In this document: in pieces, positions 7,140-17,046 of the stretch
How the letters are laid out: every line of letters starts with the position of its first letter
How positions within the stretch are numbered: the stretch's first letter is position 1
Origin: Actinomycetota bacterium
Lineage (GTDB): Bacteria > Actinomycetota > Actinomycetes > Actinomycetales > Microbacteriaceae
NCBI GenBank assembly: GCA_947449765.1
Contig: CANFSP010000001.1
Coordinates: 62,001-126,000, forward strand
DNA length: 64,000 nucleotides
Reading direction: 5' to 3'
The notes under the pieces: generated by a model
Databases searched by the model: none
What the model was told of the DNA's origin: nothing
The model's input: only the letters and a program-made list of their open reading frames with translations
Program-made: the position numbers and the translations under genes

Positions 7140-9035
7140 CTAAACGAGTAGCTGATGCTTGGCGAGATCGCGGTAGAGGGGTGTGCTCTTGACGAGTTCG
7201 GAGTGCGTACCAATGCCGACAATCTTGCCGCCATCGAGAACCACGATTTGATCGCAGTCCACCACGGTGGAAAGCCGGTGGGCGATGATGAGGAGGGTGC
7301 GATCTACCGCGACCTTGTCGATTGCCTCGCGCATGAGTTGCTCGTTGGCTCCGTCCAAGCTGGAGGTTGACTCATCCAGCAGCAGGATGGGTGGGGCGGC
7401 GAGCAGTGCCCGCGCAATGGCCAGGCGTTGACGCTCGCCTCCGGAGAGCATGATGCCGTCCTCGCCGACCGGGGCGTCGAGGCCCAGCGAGTTACGGTCC
7501 AAGACCGCGCCCAGATTGACGTGATGCAACACCTCGATGCACTCCGCGTCACTCGCGTCAGCCGCACTGAGCAGGAGGTTGTCACGCAGAGTGCCGGCGA
7601 GGACCGGCGCATCCTGTTCGACGTAGCCGATTTGGTGGCGAAGGTCCGCGCGGTCGAGCGCGCGAAGGTCAATACCGCCGAGACGAATAACGCCCGAAGC
7701 CGGGTCGTAGAAGCGCTCAATGAGGCTGAGCAGGGTCGACTTGCCAGACCCACTCGGTCCCACCAGCGCGGTGCGCTGACCGTGTTTAATGGTGAAACTC
7801 ACTCCGTCGAGGATGATTGGCGCCGGCTCTGTAGGCTCGTCGGGGATGTCGACGGGCTTGACATCTTTCGCGTCTTTGGTTGACTCGTCATCTTCAATGG
7901 GTTTTTTGGCGAGGGGATAGGAAAAAACGACATTCTCGAATGCCAGCGCGATCGTTGACTCGTGTAGCGCCTTTTTAGCCATGTCGCCAGTGCCAGCGAG
8001 CGGCATGACTTCGCGGTCGGTTTCGCCTTCGCTGGGAAGCGCGATGATTTCCTGGATGCGACCCAAGGCACCCAGCGCGGCATTGACCGAGGTGATGGCG
8101 CCGAAAGCTTGGCCGAGCGGCATGATCATCATGAACAAGAACAAAATGAACGAGACGAGGGATGCCACCGTGATGGCACCAGACGCGACTCGAAAACCAC
8201 CGACACCGAGAACGGTCAGGAACGCCACCTGCATGGCGACGCCCGCAACCGGAACGACGAGGGCGGAGATTTTTGCCACCTTGACACCCATGCGCCACGC
8301 TCCACGGGCCTCGTCTTCGACGGTAGCGATTTCGCGTGAGGTGGCGTTGGATGCGCGTACCGTGCGCACCGAGCTGATGGCTCGTTCGACCGAAGCGGCC
8401 AGCTCGCCGACCTTCGCTTGCGCCTTACGGCTCGCCACCCGAATGCGCCGCGAGAGGATCGTGACGATGGTGACGGCAAGGAACACGACGAACACCGTCA
8501 GGCCGAGCAGCACCGGGTCGATGATCGCCATCGCGATGATGGCTCCCACGAAGGTGAGCGAGCCACCGATGGCTTCGACGAGTCCTTGGGTGAGGACCGC
8601 ACGAAGCAGGGTGGTGTCCGAGCCGACCCGCGAGACGAGGTCACCCGTGCGGCGCGTGTCGAATTCCGAGATCGGGAGGTTGAGCATCCGTCGCACCAGC
8701 TGACGACGCGAGGAGAGGACCACGCCCTCACCGGTTCGTTGCAGGAGGTAGTGCTGAAAGCCCGAGATGAGGGCTGAGGCGACCACGAGTCCGATGAGGA
8801 GGTACAGGATGATGCCGAGATCCTTCTCTGCGCCAACGGCAGAAATCACCTGGCTGACGAGGAGAGGTTGAGCGAGCGAGGCTGCGGCACCAATGATGCT
8901 GAGCACGATAACGAAGGAGAGAACCTTTTTATGCTCAAGCAAGTAGGGCATCAACTGCCCGAACGTGGCCTTTTTAGCGGTGGGCGAGCTTTGTGCACCT
9001 CGAGACGCGCGACCGCGTCCAAAACCCATACTCAT
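7140..9035 (-). CDS. ABC transporter, fused permease and ATP-binding half-transporter (exporter type)
   Basis: A 631-residue half-transporter. Residues about 35-320 form a six-helix exporter transmembrane domain. The nucleotide-binding domain follows, with Walker A GPSGSGKST near 430, signature LSGGERQ near 530, and Walker B ILLLDEST. An acidic, Lys/Pro-rich insert (about 375-400) sits between the first NBD strands. It would act as a homodimer, or as a heterodimer with a partner elsewhere, and resembles multidrug or lipid exporters. It is the last gene of the run that starts at ribD, 12 bases after the small membrane protein. Whether the FMN riboswitch reaches this far is unknown. Confidence 0.88.
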   Translation of the reverse strand: MSMGFGRGRASRGAQSSPTAKKATFGQLMPYLLEHKKVLSFVIVLSIIGAAASLAQPLLVSQVISAVGAEKDLGIILYLLIGLVVASALISGFQHYLLQRTGEGVVLSSRRQLVRRMLNLPISEFDTRRTGDLVSRVGSDTTLLRAVLTQGLVEAIGGSLTFVGAIIAMAIIDPVLLGLTVFVVFLAVTIVTILSRRIRVASRKAQAKVGELAASVERAISSVRTVRASNATSREIATVEDEARGAWRMGVKVAKISALVVPVAGVAMQVAFLTVLGVGGFRVASGAITVASLVSFILFLFMMIMPLGQAFGAITSVNAALGALGRIQEIIALPSEGETDREVMPLAGTGDMAKKALHESTIALAFENVVFSYPLAKKPIEDDESTKDAKDVKPVDIPDEPTEPAPIILDGVSFTIKHGQRTALVGPSGSGKSTLLSLIERFYDPASGVIRLGGIDLRALDRADLRHQIGYVEQDAPVLAGTLRDNLLLSAADASDAECIEVLHHVNLGAVLDRNSLGLDAPVGEDGIMLSGGERQRLAIARALLAAPPILLLDESTSSLDGANEQLMREAIDKVAVDRTLLIIAHRLSTVVDCDQIVVLDGGKIVGIGTHSELVKSTPLYRDLAKHQLLV

Positions 9036-9047
9036 CGGGTGGGAGCT

Positions 9048-9407
9048 TTACCACGCAACAGCGACGATGACGTTGGCGAGAGTGAGTCCTCCGATGGCCC
9101 ACAGCGCCCACGAGGGTGCGGGTACACGCTTGCGGAAGACCAGCGCCAGCACGTAAACCACGACGGCCACCGAGAGCTTGACCGCTACTTTGGCGTTGTT
9201 GACCTCTTCACCCTCAACCAGGTGCGCCGAGTAAATGCCCACCAGAGCAATACCGGTGATCAACTGGAGCAGGGCTCCGTCGAGCATGCCTCGCATGACA
9301 CGACCCTGACCGCGCACGACGTCTTTGATTTCGACAAGGAAGGAGCCGAGCAAGTACGCCAGACCGATGAAGTGAAGGATGACAAGAATTGTTGCGACGA
9401 TAGCCAT
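9048..9407 (-). CDS. Small integral membrane protein, four predicted helices, function unknown
   Basis: A 119-residue protein with four hydrophobic stretches, roughly at residues 4-24, 44-64, 73-92 and 98-117, joined by short charged loops (EIKDVVRGQGR, EGEEVNN). I do not recognise a characterised family. It lies 9 bases after ribH and 12 bases before the ABC exporter on the same strand, so it is very likely co-transcribed with the riboflavin genes. That context permits a transport or membrane-anchoring role, but nothing in the sequence shows one. Confidence 0.75.
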   Translation of the reverse strand: MAIVATILVILHFIGLAYLLGSFLVEIKDVVRGQGRVMRGMLDGALLQLITGIALVGIYSAHLVEGEEVNNAKVAVKLSVAVVVYVLALVFRKRVPAPSWALWAIGGLTLANVIVAVAW

Positions 9408-9416
9408 GCTTACAGC

Positions 9417-9890
9417 CTACGCGTGCGTGAGAGAACGAATCGTCAGCGCGGCGTGGATTGCCGCCGTGGCCGCCTCAGCACCCTTGTCTTCTTTCGAGTT
9501 GGGGAGTCCCGCACGATCGAGCCCCTGCTGCTCGTCGTCGAGTGTGAGCACGCCAAAACCGACCGCTTTTCCGCTGTCGAGGCTCACGTGAAGCAAGCCG
9601 CTCGTCGCTGCATCAGACACGAACTCGAAGTGGGGCGTCCCACCGCGGATGATGACGCCTAAAGCCACCACGGCGTCGGCACCGGCATCCAAGGCGGCTT
9701 TGCTCACAAGAGGCAACTCAAAAGACCCGGCACACCTCACGAGCGTGTGGGTGGCGCCGGCAGCGTCGAGCACGCGTTGAGCGCCGGCAATCATCGCCTC
9801 GGTAATCACCTCGTGCCACTGACCGGCGACGATGGTGACGTTGAGCCCCGAGGCGTCGACATCAATGAGGGGGGAGCCGTGTCCGGCCAT
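9417..9890 (-). CDS. ribH: 6,7-dimethyl-8-ribityllumazine synthase
   Basis: A 157-residue lumazine synthase, the normal length. It condenses 5-amino-6-ribitylaminouracil with 3,4-dihydroxy-2-butanone 4-phosphate, the penultimate step of riboflavin synthesis. Diagnostic segments are AGSFELP near 54-60 and GVIIRGGTPHFEFV near 78-91, with the catalytic His87. The family assembles into hollow icosahedral or pentameric shells. It lies 45 bases after ribBA in the same operon and is preceded by a purine-rich ribosome-binding stretch (GAAAGAGAG). Confidence 0.95.
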   Translation of the reverse strand: MAGHGSPLIDVDASGLNVTIVAGQWHEVITEAMIAGAQRVLDAAGATHTLVRCAGSFELPLVSKAALDAGADAVVALGVIIRGGTPHFEFVSDAATSGLLHVSLDSGKAVGFGVLTLDDEQQGLDRAGLPNSKEDKGAEAATAAIHAALTIRSLTHA

Positions 9891-9935
9891 GTAAATCTCT
9901 CTTTCAGGTCAGTGCGGAACGTGAAAACGCCGCGG

Positions 9936-11198
9936 TTACAGGCTGTTGAGTGCTTCGAGCACCGGCAACTGCCCGGGAATCTGATGTCCCATGCGGTCGC
10001 GCTTTGCATTGAGGTAACCCGCATTGAACTCGCCGAGACCCACGATGAGCGGAACGAGACCCGACACGTGGATGCCGTACTCCTCCAGCTGACGCTTCTT
10101 CTCCGGGTTGTTGCTGAGTAGACGAACCGACGTGATGCCAAGGTCATCGAGGATGCGCGCTGCCGCGACATAGTCGCGCGCGTCGGCGGGGAGTCCGAGC
10201 GCAAGGTTCGCGTCGAGCGTATCCATGCCGTCCTCTTGCAGGCGGTAGGCCTTGAATTTGTTGACCAATCCAATACCGCGCCCCTCCTGACCCCGCAGGT
10301 ACAGAACCACGCCACCCTCGCGGGTGATCATGCGCAGAGCCTCGTCGAGCTGGGGGCCACACTCACACTTGAGGCTGCCGAGAGCTTCTCCGGTGAGGCA
10401 CTCAGAGTGCACGCGCACGAGCACGTTGTCCGGGCCGGGGTTGCCGGCGATGATGGCGACGTGGTCGGCACCGGTTGCACGGTCCCGGTAACCGCGCATG
10501 GTGAGCATGCCGAACTCGGTGGGGACGTGAGTTTCAACCTCGAAGGCAACGCGGTGCGCATCCGTTTCTTCGGAGGTGCGCTCGGGGAGCGGGTTCGCCG
10601 TGAGGTACTCGACGAGTGCCGCAACCGTGGTGACCGGGATCCCGTCGCGCTCGCCGAGTTCGAGGAGTCCGGGCATGCGCATCATGTCGCCATCTTCGGC
10701 GACAATCTCGGCAATGATAGCCACCGGGGAGAGACCGGCAAGGCGCATCAGGTCAACCGCTGCCTCGGTGTGGCCACCGCGTTCGAGCACGCCGCCATCA
10801 ACGGCGCGAAGCGGGAGGATGTGGCCTGGGCGGATGAGGTCGTGGGAGGTTGCAGTCGGGTCTGCGAGCACGTTTGCGGTGCGTGCCCGATCTGTGGCGC
10901 TAATGCCCGTGGTGGTGCCCACCTTGGCGTCAACGGTGATGGTGTACGCCGTGGTGCGGGTGTCTTCCGAGTGTTCCACCATGATTGGCAGATTCAGTCG
11001 GTCGGCAAAATCGCGGGGCATCGGGGCGCAGAGCAGTCCGGATGAGTTGCGCACGATCCAGGCAATGGACTCTTTAGTGGCGAGTTCGGCCGAGACGATG
11101 GCGTCGCCCTCGTTTTCGCGACCCTCGTCGTCGGCGACCAAAACGACCTTGCCAGCCTGAATCGCGGCAATTACTTCGGGGATTGGTGTGAGGCTCAT
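9936..11198 (-). CDS. ribBA: Bifunctional 3,4-dihydroxy-2-butanone-4-phosphate synthase / GTP cyclohydrolase II
   Basis: A 420-residue fusion. Residues about 1-205 are the DHBP synthase, with the acidic metal loop DDEGRENEGD near 23-32. Residues about 215-420 are GTP cyclohydrolase II, with the zinc cysteines in ECLTGEALGSLKCECG and RGQEGRGIGL. It supplies both precursors that feed lumazine synthesis. The start is ATG 11198, which overlaps the ribE stop in an ATGA junction and has GAAAGAAGG upstream. The open frame continues further upstream, but that would overlap ribE. Confidence 0.95.
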   Translation of the reverse strand: MSLTPIPEVIAAIQAGKVVLVADDEGRENEGDAIVSAELATKESIAWIVRNSSGLLCAPMPRDFADRLNLPIMVEHSEDTRTTAYTITVDAKVGTTTGISATDRARTANVLADPTATSHDLIRPGHILPLRAVDGGVLERGGHTEAAVDLMRLAGLSPVAIIAEIVAEDGDMMRMPGLLELGERDGIPVTTVAALVEYLTANPLPERTSEETDAHRVAFEVETHVPTEFGMLTMRGYRDRATGADHVAIIAGNPGPDNVLVRVHSECLTGEALGSLKCECGPQLDEALRMITREGGVVLYLRGQEGRGIGLVNKFKAYRLQEDGMDTLDANLALGLPADARDYVAAARILDDLGITSVRLLSNNPEKKRQLEEYGIHVSGLVPLIVGLGEFNAGYLNAKRDRMGHQIPGQLPVLEALNSL

Positions 11199-11818
11199 GC
11201 GAGACCTTCTTTCGTGTGGAATGCGAGCATTCGTTCTACGTGACGAGCGACAATATCCGTTTCGATATTGACGCGATCGCCGGCAACGCGGGCACCGAGG
11301 GTGGTGACCACGAGAGTTTCGGGGATGAGGGAGACTTCGAACCACTGCTGTGGTGCATCCACCTCGCTGATGGCGCTGATGGTGAGGGAGGTTCCATCAA
11401 CGGTGATGGAGCCTTTGTCGACGAGTAGGGGTGCATGCTCCCGGTCAATCGCGAACCGAATCACGCGCCAGTCGCCGCTTTGGCGAGTTTCGAGCACGGT
11501 AGCCGTTCCGTCGACGTGCCCCTGCACGATGTGCCCACCAAGGCGCGAGCCGAGCGCGGCTGCGCGCTCGAGATTGACCTTGCGACCGACGGCAACGTCG
11601 TCGAGCGTCGACATGACGATTGATTGCCCCATGACATCGGCGGTGAAGGTGTCTGCCGTCTTGTCGATGACGGTGAGACACACGCCACTGACCGCGATGG
11701 ATGCCCCGTGAGTCGCGTCACTGACCACGAGAGGTCCGCGCACGGTCAGCCGGAGGCCATCGTCAGTCGGCGTGACGGCGGTAATTTCGCCAAGTTCTTC
11801 AATGAGTCCGGTAAACAT
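11195..11818 (-). CDS. ribE: Riboflavin synthase, alpha subunit
   Basis: A 207-residue protein built from two lumazine-binding repeats. The first begins with the invariant MFTGLIEELG and contains SGVCLTV; the second contains VDGTSLTI. It dismutates two lumazine molecules into riboflavin and a pyrimidine that is recycled. It sits directly after ribD with no gap (ribD stop 11819-11821, ribE ATG at 11818) and overlaps ribBA by 4 bases, so the three are translationally coupled. Length and motifs are typical; nothing is missing. Confidence 0.95.
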   Translation of the reverse strand: MFTGLIEELGEITAVTPTDDGLRLTVRGPLVVSDATHGASIAVSGVCLTVIDKTADTFTADVMGQSIVMSTLDDVAVGRKVNLERAAALGSRLGGHIVQGHVDGTATVLETRQSGDWRVIRFAIDREHAPLLVDKGSITVDGTSLTISAISEVDAPQQWFEVSLIPETLVVTTLGARVAGDRVNIETDIVARHVERMLAFHTKEGLA

Positions 11819-12868
11819 TTAGTTATCTCCTCGGGGGATGCGGGGTTGAGCGGTGATGAGTACGTCGTCGCCGAGACGTTCGACGGTGTCGATGTCGAGG
11901 TCGATGCTTTCGGACAGGGTTTCCACGCCGACGTTGGTGATTGCGTGCCGGGAACCGCCGAGGATGAGTGGCGCCAGAAAGACGTAGAAGCGGTCGACCA
12001 CACCGGCGGCAATGAAGGCGCTCGCCAGGGTGGGGCCACCCTCGACGTACACCGAGCGAATTCCTCGGGCGTGAAGCTGAGTGAGAGCCTCGCGAACATC
12101 GCGCGTGCCGGTAATCACGGCTTCCTTGGGATGTTGGCGAATGAGTGCGTCAGCGGGCGTGGCGCGCTCGCCGATGACGACCGGAATCGGCTGGCGCACG
12201 TGCAGGTCACCGTTGGGGCGGCGTGCGGTCAGAGACGGGTTATCCGCGAGTACGGTGCCGGTTCCGACGATGATCGCGTCAGCGGCAGCGCGCTGCTCGT
12301 GAACGCGCTCGCGTGATACCGGTCCTGAGATCCACTGGCTTGTTCCGTCGTTGGCGGCGGCTCGGGAGTCGAGGCTTCCGGCCCACTTGACCGTGACGTG
12401 CGGTCGGCCGAGCCTGGCCGCGGTGAGCCACGAAGACTGGTGAGCTTCAATCTCGTCGACACACACGCCACCAATGACCTCAATACCGGCGGCACGCAGA
12501 CGCTCGGCTCCTCCGCCGGAGGATGGACCGGGGTCGCTGACTCCGAAGACGACCCGTGCGACGCCCGCGGTTATCAGGGCGTCGACGCAGGGTCCGGTTT
12601 TGCCCGTGTGATTGCATGGCTCGAGCGTCACGACCATCGTGGCGCCTTTCATGTCTTCGGGTGAAACTTTGCTGAGGGCATCCACTTCGGCATGTGGCGT
12701 GCCGCTTCCCATGTGCCACCCCTCGGCGATGACGTTGCCTGATGAGTCGAGGGCGACCGCGCCGACCTGTGGGTTGAGCCCCTCAGAGGGGCCGTGGGTA
12801 GCAAGCTCGAGGGCGCGACGCATGACGGGGGCATAGTCGGTGTGCGCGTCGTTCGAAAGTTGAACCAC
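11819..12868 (-). CDS. ribD: Bifunctional diaminohydroxyphosphoribosylaminopyrimidine deaminase / uracil reductase
   Basis: A 349-residue fusion. The N-terminal deaminase (about 5-145) carries the zinc site HAEVDAL and EPCNHTGKTGPC. The C-terminal reductase (about 150-345) contains VKWAGSLDSR and VEGGPTLASAF. It performs two consecutive steps after GTP cyclohydrolase II. GTG 12868 is chosen because AGGAGGG precedes it by 5 bases; the frame runs on upstream without a better signal. It is the first gene after the FMN riboswitch and leads ribE, ribBA and ribH. Confidence 0.93.
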   Translation of the reverse strand: MVQLSNDAHTDYAPVMRRALELATHGPSEGLNPQVGAVALDSSGNVIAEGWHMGSGTPHAEVDALSKVSPEDMKGATMVVTLEPCNHTGKTGPCVDALITAGVARVVFGVSDPGPSSGGGAERLRAAGIEVIGGVCVDEIEAHQSSWLTAARLGRPHVTVKWAGSLDSRAAANDGTSQWISGPVSRERVHEQRAAADAIIVGTGTVLADNPSLTARRPNGDLHVRQPIPVVIGERATPADALIRQHPKEAVITGTRDVREALTQLHARGIRSVYVEGGPTLASAFIAAGVVDRFYVFLAPLILGGSRHAITNVGVETLSESIDLDIDTVERLGDDVLITAQPRIPRGDN

Positions 12869-12989
12869 CGGGACCCTCCTGCTCGTTTCTCGTCGTGATG
12901 AAACGGCTCCGGGTCGACAGGTGCGCGAACAACTGCCACGCGATGTGCCGTCGCTACCCACAAAGTGGGTGCGCGCGGTTCACCGCGTT

Positions 12990-13123
12990 CGCGTCTTCTC
13001 CCATCCGGACTTTAACCGTCGGTGCTGGAATTTCACCAGCTCAACCGGATTGTTTCCTCTAACGAGTTCACTCACCGGGTCGCGGACTATAACCGCCGGC
13101 TCAGATTTTCACTGACCCCGAAG
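12990..13123 (-). ncRNA. FMN riboswitch (RFN element) in the ribD leader
   Basis: Read on the minus strand, the block shows the conserved RFN segments in order: GGGTCAGTGAAAATC, CCGGCGGTTATAGTCCGC, GACCCGGTGAGTG, GAGGAAAC, CCGGTTGAGCTGGTGAAA, CAGCACCGACGGTTAAAGTC, and CCGGATGGGAGAAGA. The closing stem and all five internal hairpins can be traced. It lies about 120 bases before the ribD start. FMN binding normally shuts off transcription or translation of the riboflavin operon. I did not see a clear U-tract terminator after it, so translational control is more likely here. Confidence 0.97.
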
Positions 13124-13194
13124 CGCGTTGCTTACGTTAATGAGTCTAAGCACAGATTTATTCCTGCGCTAGTCAACTCGATAATGGAAACTGT

Positions 13195-13953
13195 ATGAAC
13201 TCGTCACAGAACTCGTCACAGAACTCGGCCGCGCAGGCGCTCGCCACCCTTGAAGCGCTCGCCCAACAGTCCCGAGCCGCGCACTCTGCGCGCTTTTTTA
13301 AAACAGGGCCGGGTGAATACGGCGAGGGTGACGTGTTTTGGGGAATACCTGTGCCGCGCATCCGGGACGTCGCTCGCCAGTATCGTGATCTGCCTTCTGG
13401 TGAGGTGAGCGTGCTGTTTGCGCACCCCGTGCACGAGGTGCGTGTTCTTGCCGTCGTCATCATCACCAACCAGTTCGGGCGCTTGCGCGGTGCCGCTGAG
13501 CGCGAGGCCGCCTTCGACTTTTATGTCAACGCGGTCCGGGCGGGTTACGTCAACAACTGGGACCTCATCGACATCAGTGCACCAACTTTTGGGGCGTTTC
13601 TCGTTGACCAGGTGCGCACGACCGCGTCTGATGCCAGCGGTGAACGGCTACTTCGCGCGCTGGCCGTGGCCGAGTCGATGTGGGAACGGCGATTGGCGGT
13701 TTTGCTCACCTTTGCGTTTATTCGCGTTGGAGAATTCGGGTACACGCTTGAGCTTGCGGCAACTCTGCTGGGCGACAAGCAAGATCTCATGCATAAAGCC
13801 GTCGGATGGATGCTCCGCGAAGTGGGCAAGCGTGACGTCGACGTATTGCGCGCCTTTCTCGAGGAGCACGTGCGCCAGATGCCGCGCACCACCCTGCGCT
13901 ATGCGATCGAGAAGTTTGACGAGGTCGAGCGGAAGGCGTGGTTGCGGAAATAG
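13195..13953 (+). CDS. alkD: DNA alkylation repair protein, AlkD-like HEAT-repeat glycosylase
   Basis: A 252-residue all-helical protein of the AlkD family, which excises bulky or cationic alkylated bases such as 3- and 7-methylpurines using HEAT-like repeats without base flipping. Family segments visible are FWGIPVPRIRDVARQY, NNWDLIDISAP (holding the Trp and Asp expected in the active cleft) and MHKAVGWMLREVGKRD. The N-terminus begins with a short duplicated stretch (NSSQNSSQNS) from a 12-bp in-frame DNA repeat, so the true start could vary. It is convergent with trpS and ends just before the 57-bp repeat array. Confidence 0.9.
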   Translation: MNSSQNSSQNSAAQALATLEALAQQSRAAHSARFFKTGPGEYGEGDVFWGIPVPRIRDVARQYRDLPSGEVSVLFAHPVHEVRVLAVVIITNQFGRLRGAAEREAAFDFYVNAVRAGYVNNWDLIDISAPTFGAFLVDQVRTTASDASGERLLRALAVAESMWERRLAVLLTFAFIRVGEFGYTLELAATLLGDKQDLMHKAVGWMLREVGKRDVDVLRAFLEEHVRQMPRTTLRYAIEKFDEVERKAWLRK

Positions 13954-13968
13954 TTCGCGGGAGGGCGC

Positions 13969-14134
13969 CGTTGGCCGAGCGTGTCGAGGCCGGGATTTCG
14001 ACAGGCTCAATCGGCGAGGTTGCTTCGTTGGCCGAGCGTGTCGAGGCTGGGATTTCGACAGGCTCAATCGGCGAGGTTGCCTCGTTGGCCGAGCGTGTCG
14101 AGGCCGGGATTTCGACAAGCTCAATCCGCGAGGA
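13969..14134. repeat. Three tandem copies of a 57-bp intergenic repeat with internal inverted repeat
   Basis: Copies start at 13969, 14026 and 14083; the first two are nearly identical and the third diverges at its end. Each copy contains GAGCGTGTCGA followed after about 9 bases by TCGACAGGCTC, which can pair with one mismatch to form a hairpin. The array fills the gap between the convergent alkD and trpS genes. A 57-bp period keeps a reading frame open (19-residue repeats), but there is no ribosome-binding site and no recognisable protein. Hairpin units of this kind could act as bidirectional transcription stops. Confidence 0.85.
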
Positions 14135-14155
14135 CTTCGTCAATCCGCGAGGCGG

Positions 14156-15166
<1,011 letters not shown>

Positions 15167-15169
<3 letters not shown>

Positions 15170-16018
15170 GAGCGCGTAGTCGACGACGACGGGTGCGTGG
15201 TCGCTCCATCGCGTGTCGTAAGACGCTGCTCGATCAATCGTGTAGCCCGAGGCGACTGCGGCCAGAGCAGGTGTGGCGAGGTGGTAGTCGATGCGCCAGC
15301 CAGCATCCGTATCAAAGGCCTGACCACGGAAGGACCACCACGTGTAGGGGCCAGCCACGTCGCCTGCCGCCTGGCGCCCGATATCGACCCAGCCGAGACC
15401 GGTTCCCGTGGTGCCATCGGCGAGTTCGAGACTCTCACCGGCCGCACCCATGAAGCGATCGAAGTAGGCACGCTCGCGTGGCAAGAAGCCTGCGTTCTTG
15501 ACGTTGCCCTTCCAATTTTTGATGTCGAGCTCGGTGTGCCCCACGTTGAGGTCGCCAACTACCAGCGCGTAGGGCGTGTGTGCGGCTATCTCCGGCATGC
15601 GCTCAGCCATCCCGTCGAGAAATTTGTACTTCTCCACCTGCTTCGGGGTGTCGGCCTCACCGGAGTGGACGTACGTGCTGACCACGGTGAGAATCTTGTC
15701 GCCGTCTTTCGAGGCGATGCGGTAATCAGCCTCCAGCCAGCGGCCGGCAGAATCGAAATCGTCGGCACCGATGGCAACGCGGTGGATTTCCGCGCTGTGC
15801 CTGCTGGCGAGTGCCACTCCCGCGCGACCTTTCGCGCTGGCCTCGTCGTGCAGAACGTTCCAGTCGGGGCCGAGCAGACCGGTCAGGTCGTCTGTGGATG
15901 CCCGAACCTCTTGCAGTGCCAAAATGTCGACGCCACGGGCATCCAACCACTCACCCATGCCCTTGCGATAGGCAGCCCGAATGCCGTTGACGTTGACCGT
16001 GGCGATGCGAAGAGTCAT
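15167..16018 (-). CDS. xthA: Exodeoxyribonuclease III (AP endonuclease, ExoIII/APE1 family)
   Basis: A 283-residue endonuclease/exonuclease/phosphatase-fold protein. Catalytic landmarks are all present: the N-terminal Asn in VNVNGIRAA, the metal Glu in LQEVRA, GDLNVGH, and the C-terminal SDHAPVVVDY. It incises abasic sites and trims 3' blocking groups in base excision repair, which pairs functionally with the nearby AlkD glycosylase. It ends 10 bases before the trpS start and starts just after the YihY gene on the same strand. Confidence 0.93.
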
Positions 16019-16027
16019 GGTGCCAGT

Positions 16028-17014
16028 CTAAGAGCGCCGCGAGGAGCCCCGCGTGGGTCTGGATTGCCGCGATGCACGGTGGCGTAATGCGCGCGGAAGG
16101 CGACCCCGCAGCGCATCACTCGCGGAGGGAAAAACCCATCCCGTGTCAACCGGGTCGATGCCCCGTTCGCGCATGCTGGTGGCAATCCAGGCCGCCGTGA
16201 GCAGAAAAACGCGGCTGGTGAGGTTGAACCAGATCAAGAGACCGATGAACACGGCAACACTGGCGAAGAGTGGGTTGCGTGTGGCGCCGCCGAGAAGCGC
16301 GCCGCCGGCGATTTTCATCGCCCCGAGAAGTGTGCCGCCGAGTAAGGCGCCTTGCCAGAGGTCGCTGTGCGGAATTTGCACTCCGGACAGCACGCGAAGC
16401 ATGAGCGCGAGAGTCGCCGTGTCGAGCGCCAACACGAGAAGTGCCGAGAGGATTCGCGCCAGCACATCAAGGGTCGAGCCGAGCTGCTCGGTCACGCCCA
16501 GAGCGGCCAGGAGTCCGCTGAGGATTCCCGTCGTGAACACGCTGAGGATGGCCGCGATGAGGACGAGCAACCCGTAGGTCACGGCCAGCGCGAAATCCCA
16601 CACTTTGAGCAACACGGCATTGAGGGAGGGACGGGCAAGACCGAACATGCGATGAATGGCGACGCGCGCGTAGTCCATCCAACTGATCGCCGTCCAGATG
16701 AGAAAGAGAACAGCGACGATGCCGGTCCAGCTCAAGGTGCGATTGGAGAGGAGCGTGTCGGGATCGATAAATCCGTTCTTGCTAATCAGCCCCGGTATTT
16801 GCAGATTGATGAAGTCGATGATTGCTTGACGCAGGCGTGGCGCGTTTCCCAGCCAGATGCTCATCACCGAGAAGCTCACCCAGATTCCGGCGAAGACGGC
16901 AAAAAGCGCTTGAAAACTCATCCCCGCGGCAGAGAGATTTCCACCGTTCTGCGAGTACATTCGGTACACGCGAACGGGTTTCAGCTCCTGCACCCACGTG
17001 ACGACTCTTCTCAC
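16028..17014 (-). CDS. YihY/virulence factor BrkB-family membrane protein
   Basis: A 328-residue protein starting at GTG 17014, with six hydrophobic stretches: about 35-60, 95-115, 130-160, 180-205, 215-240 and 250-275. Family hallmarks are LWTAISWMDYARVAIHRMF and GALLGGTLLGAMKI. The family was once called ribonuclease BN, but that assignment was wrong; its function is unresolved (permease-like or envelope-related). The C-terminal 40 residues are Arg/Ser-rich and likely cytoplasmic. It is transcribed toward xthA with a 9-base gap. Confidence 0.85.
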   Translation of the reverse strand: MRRVVTWVQELKPVRVYRMYSQNGGNLSAAGMSFQALFAVFAGIWVSFSVMSIWLGNAPRLRQAIIDFINLQIPGLISKNGFIDPDTLLSNRTLSWTGIVAVLFLIWTAISWMDYARVAIHRMFGLARPSLNAVLLKVWDFALAVTYGLLVLIAAILSVFTTGILSGLLAALGVTEQLGSTLDVLARILSALLVLALDTATLALMLRVLSGVQIPHSDLWQGALLGGTLLGAMKIAGGALLGGATRNPLFASVAVFIGLLIWFNLTSRVFLLTAAWIATSMRERGIDPVDTGWVFPSASDALRGRLPRALRHRASRQSRPTRGSSRRS

Positions 17015-17046
17015 AGAGCCAATCTTAGGGGCGGGTTCGGGCGAGG

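Noticed and set aside
12868-12989. Attempt to find a terminator between the FMN riboswitch and ribD
   Set aside because: No hairpin followed by a U-run was visible on the minus strand.
13969-14134. 57-bp repeats as a CRISPR array
   Set aside because: Copies are directly adjacent with no unique spacers and no cas genes.
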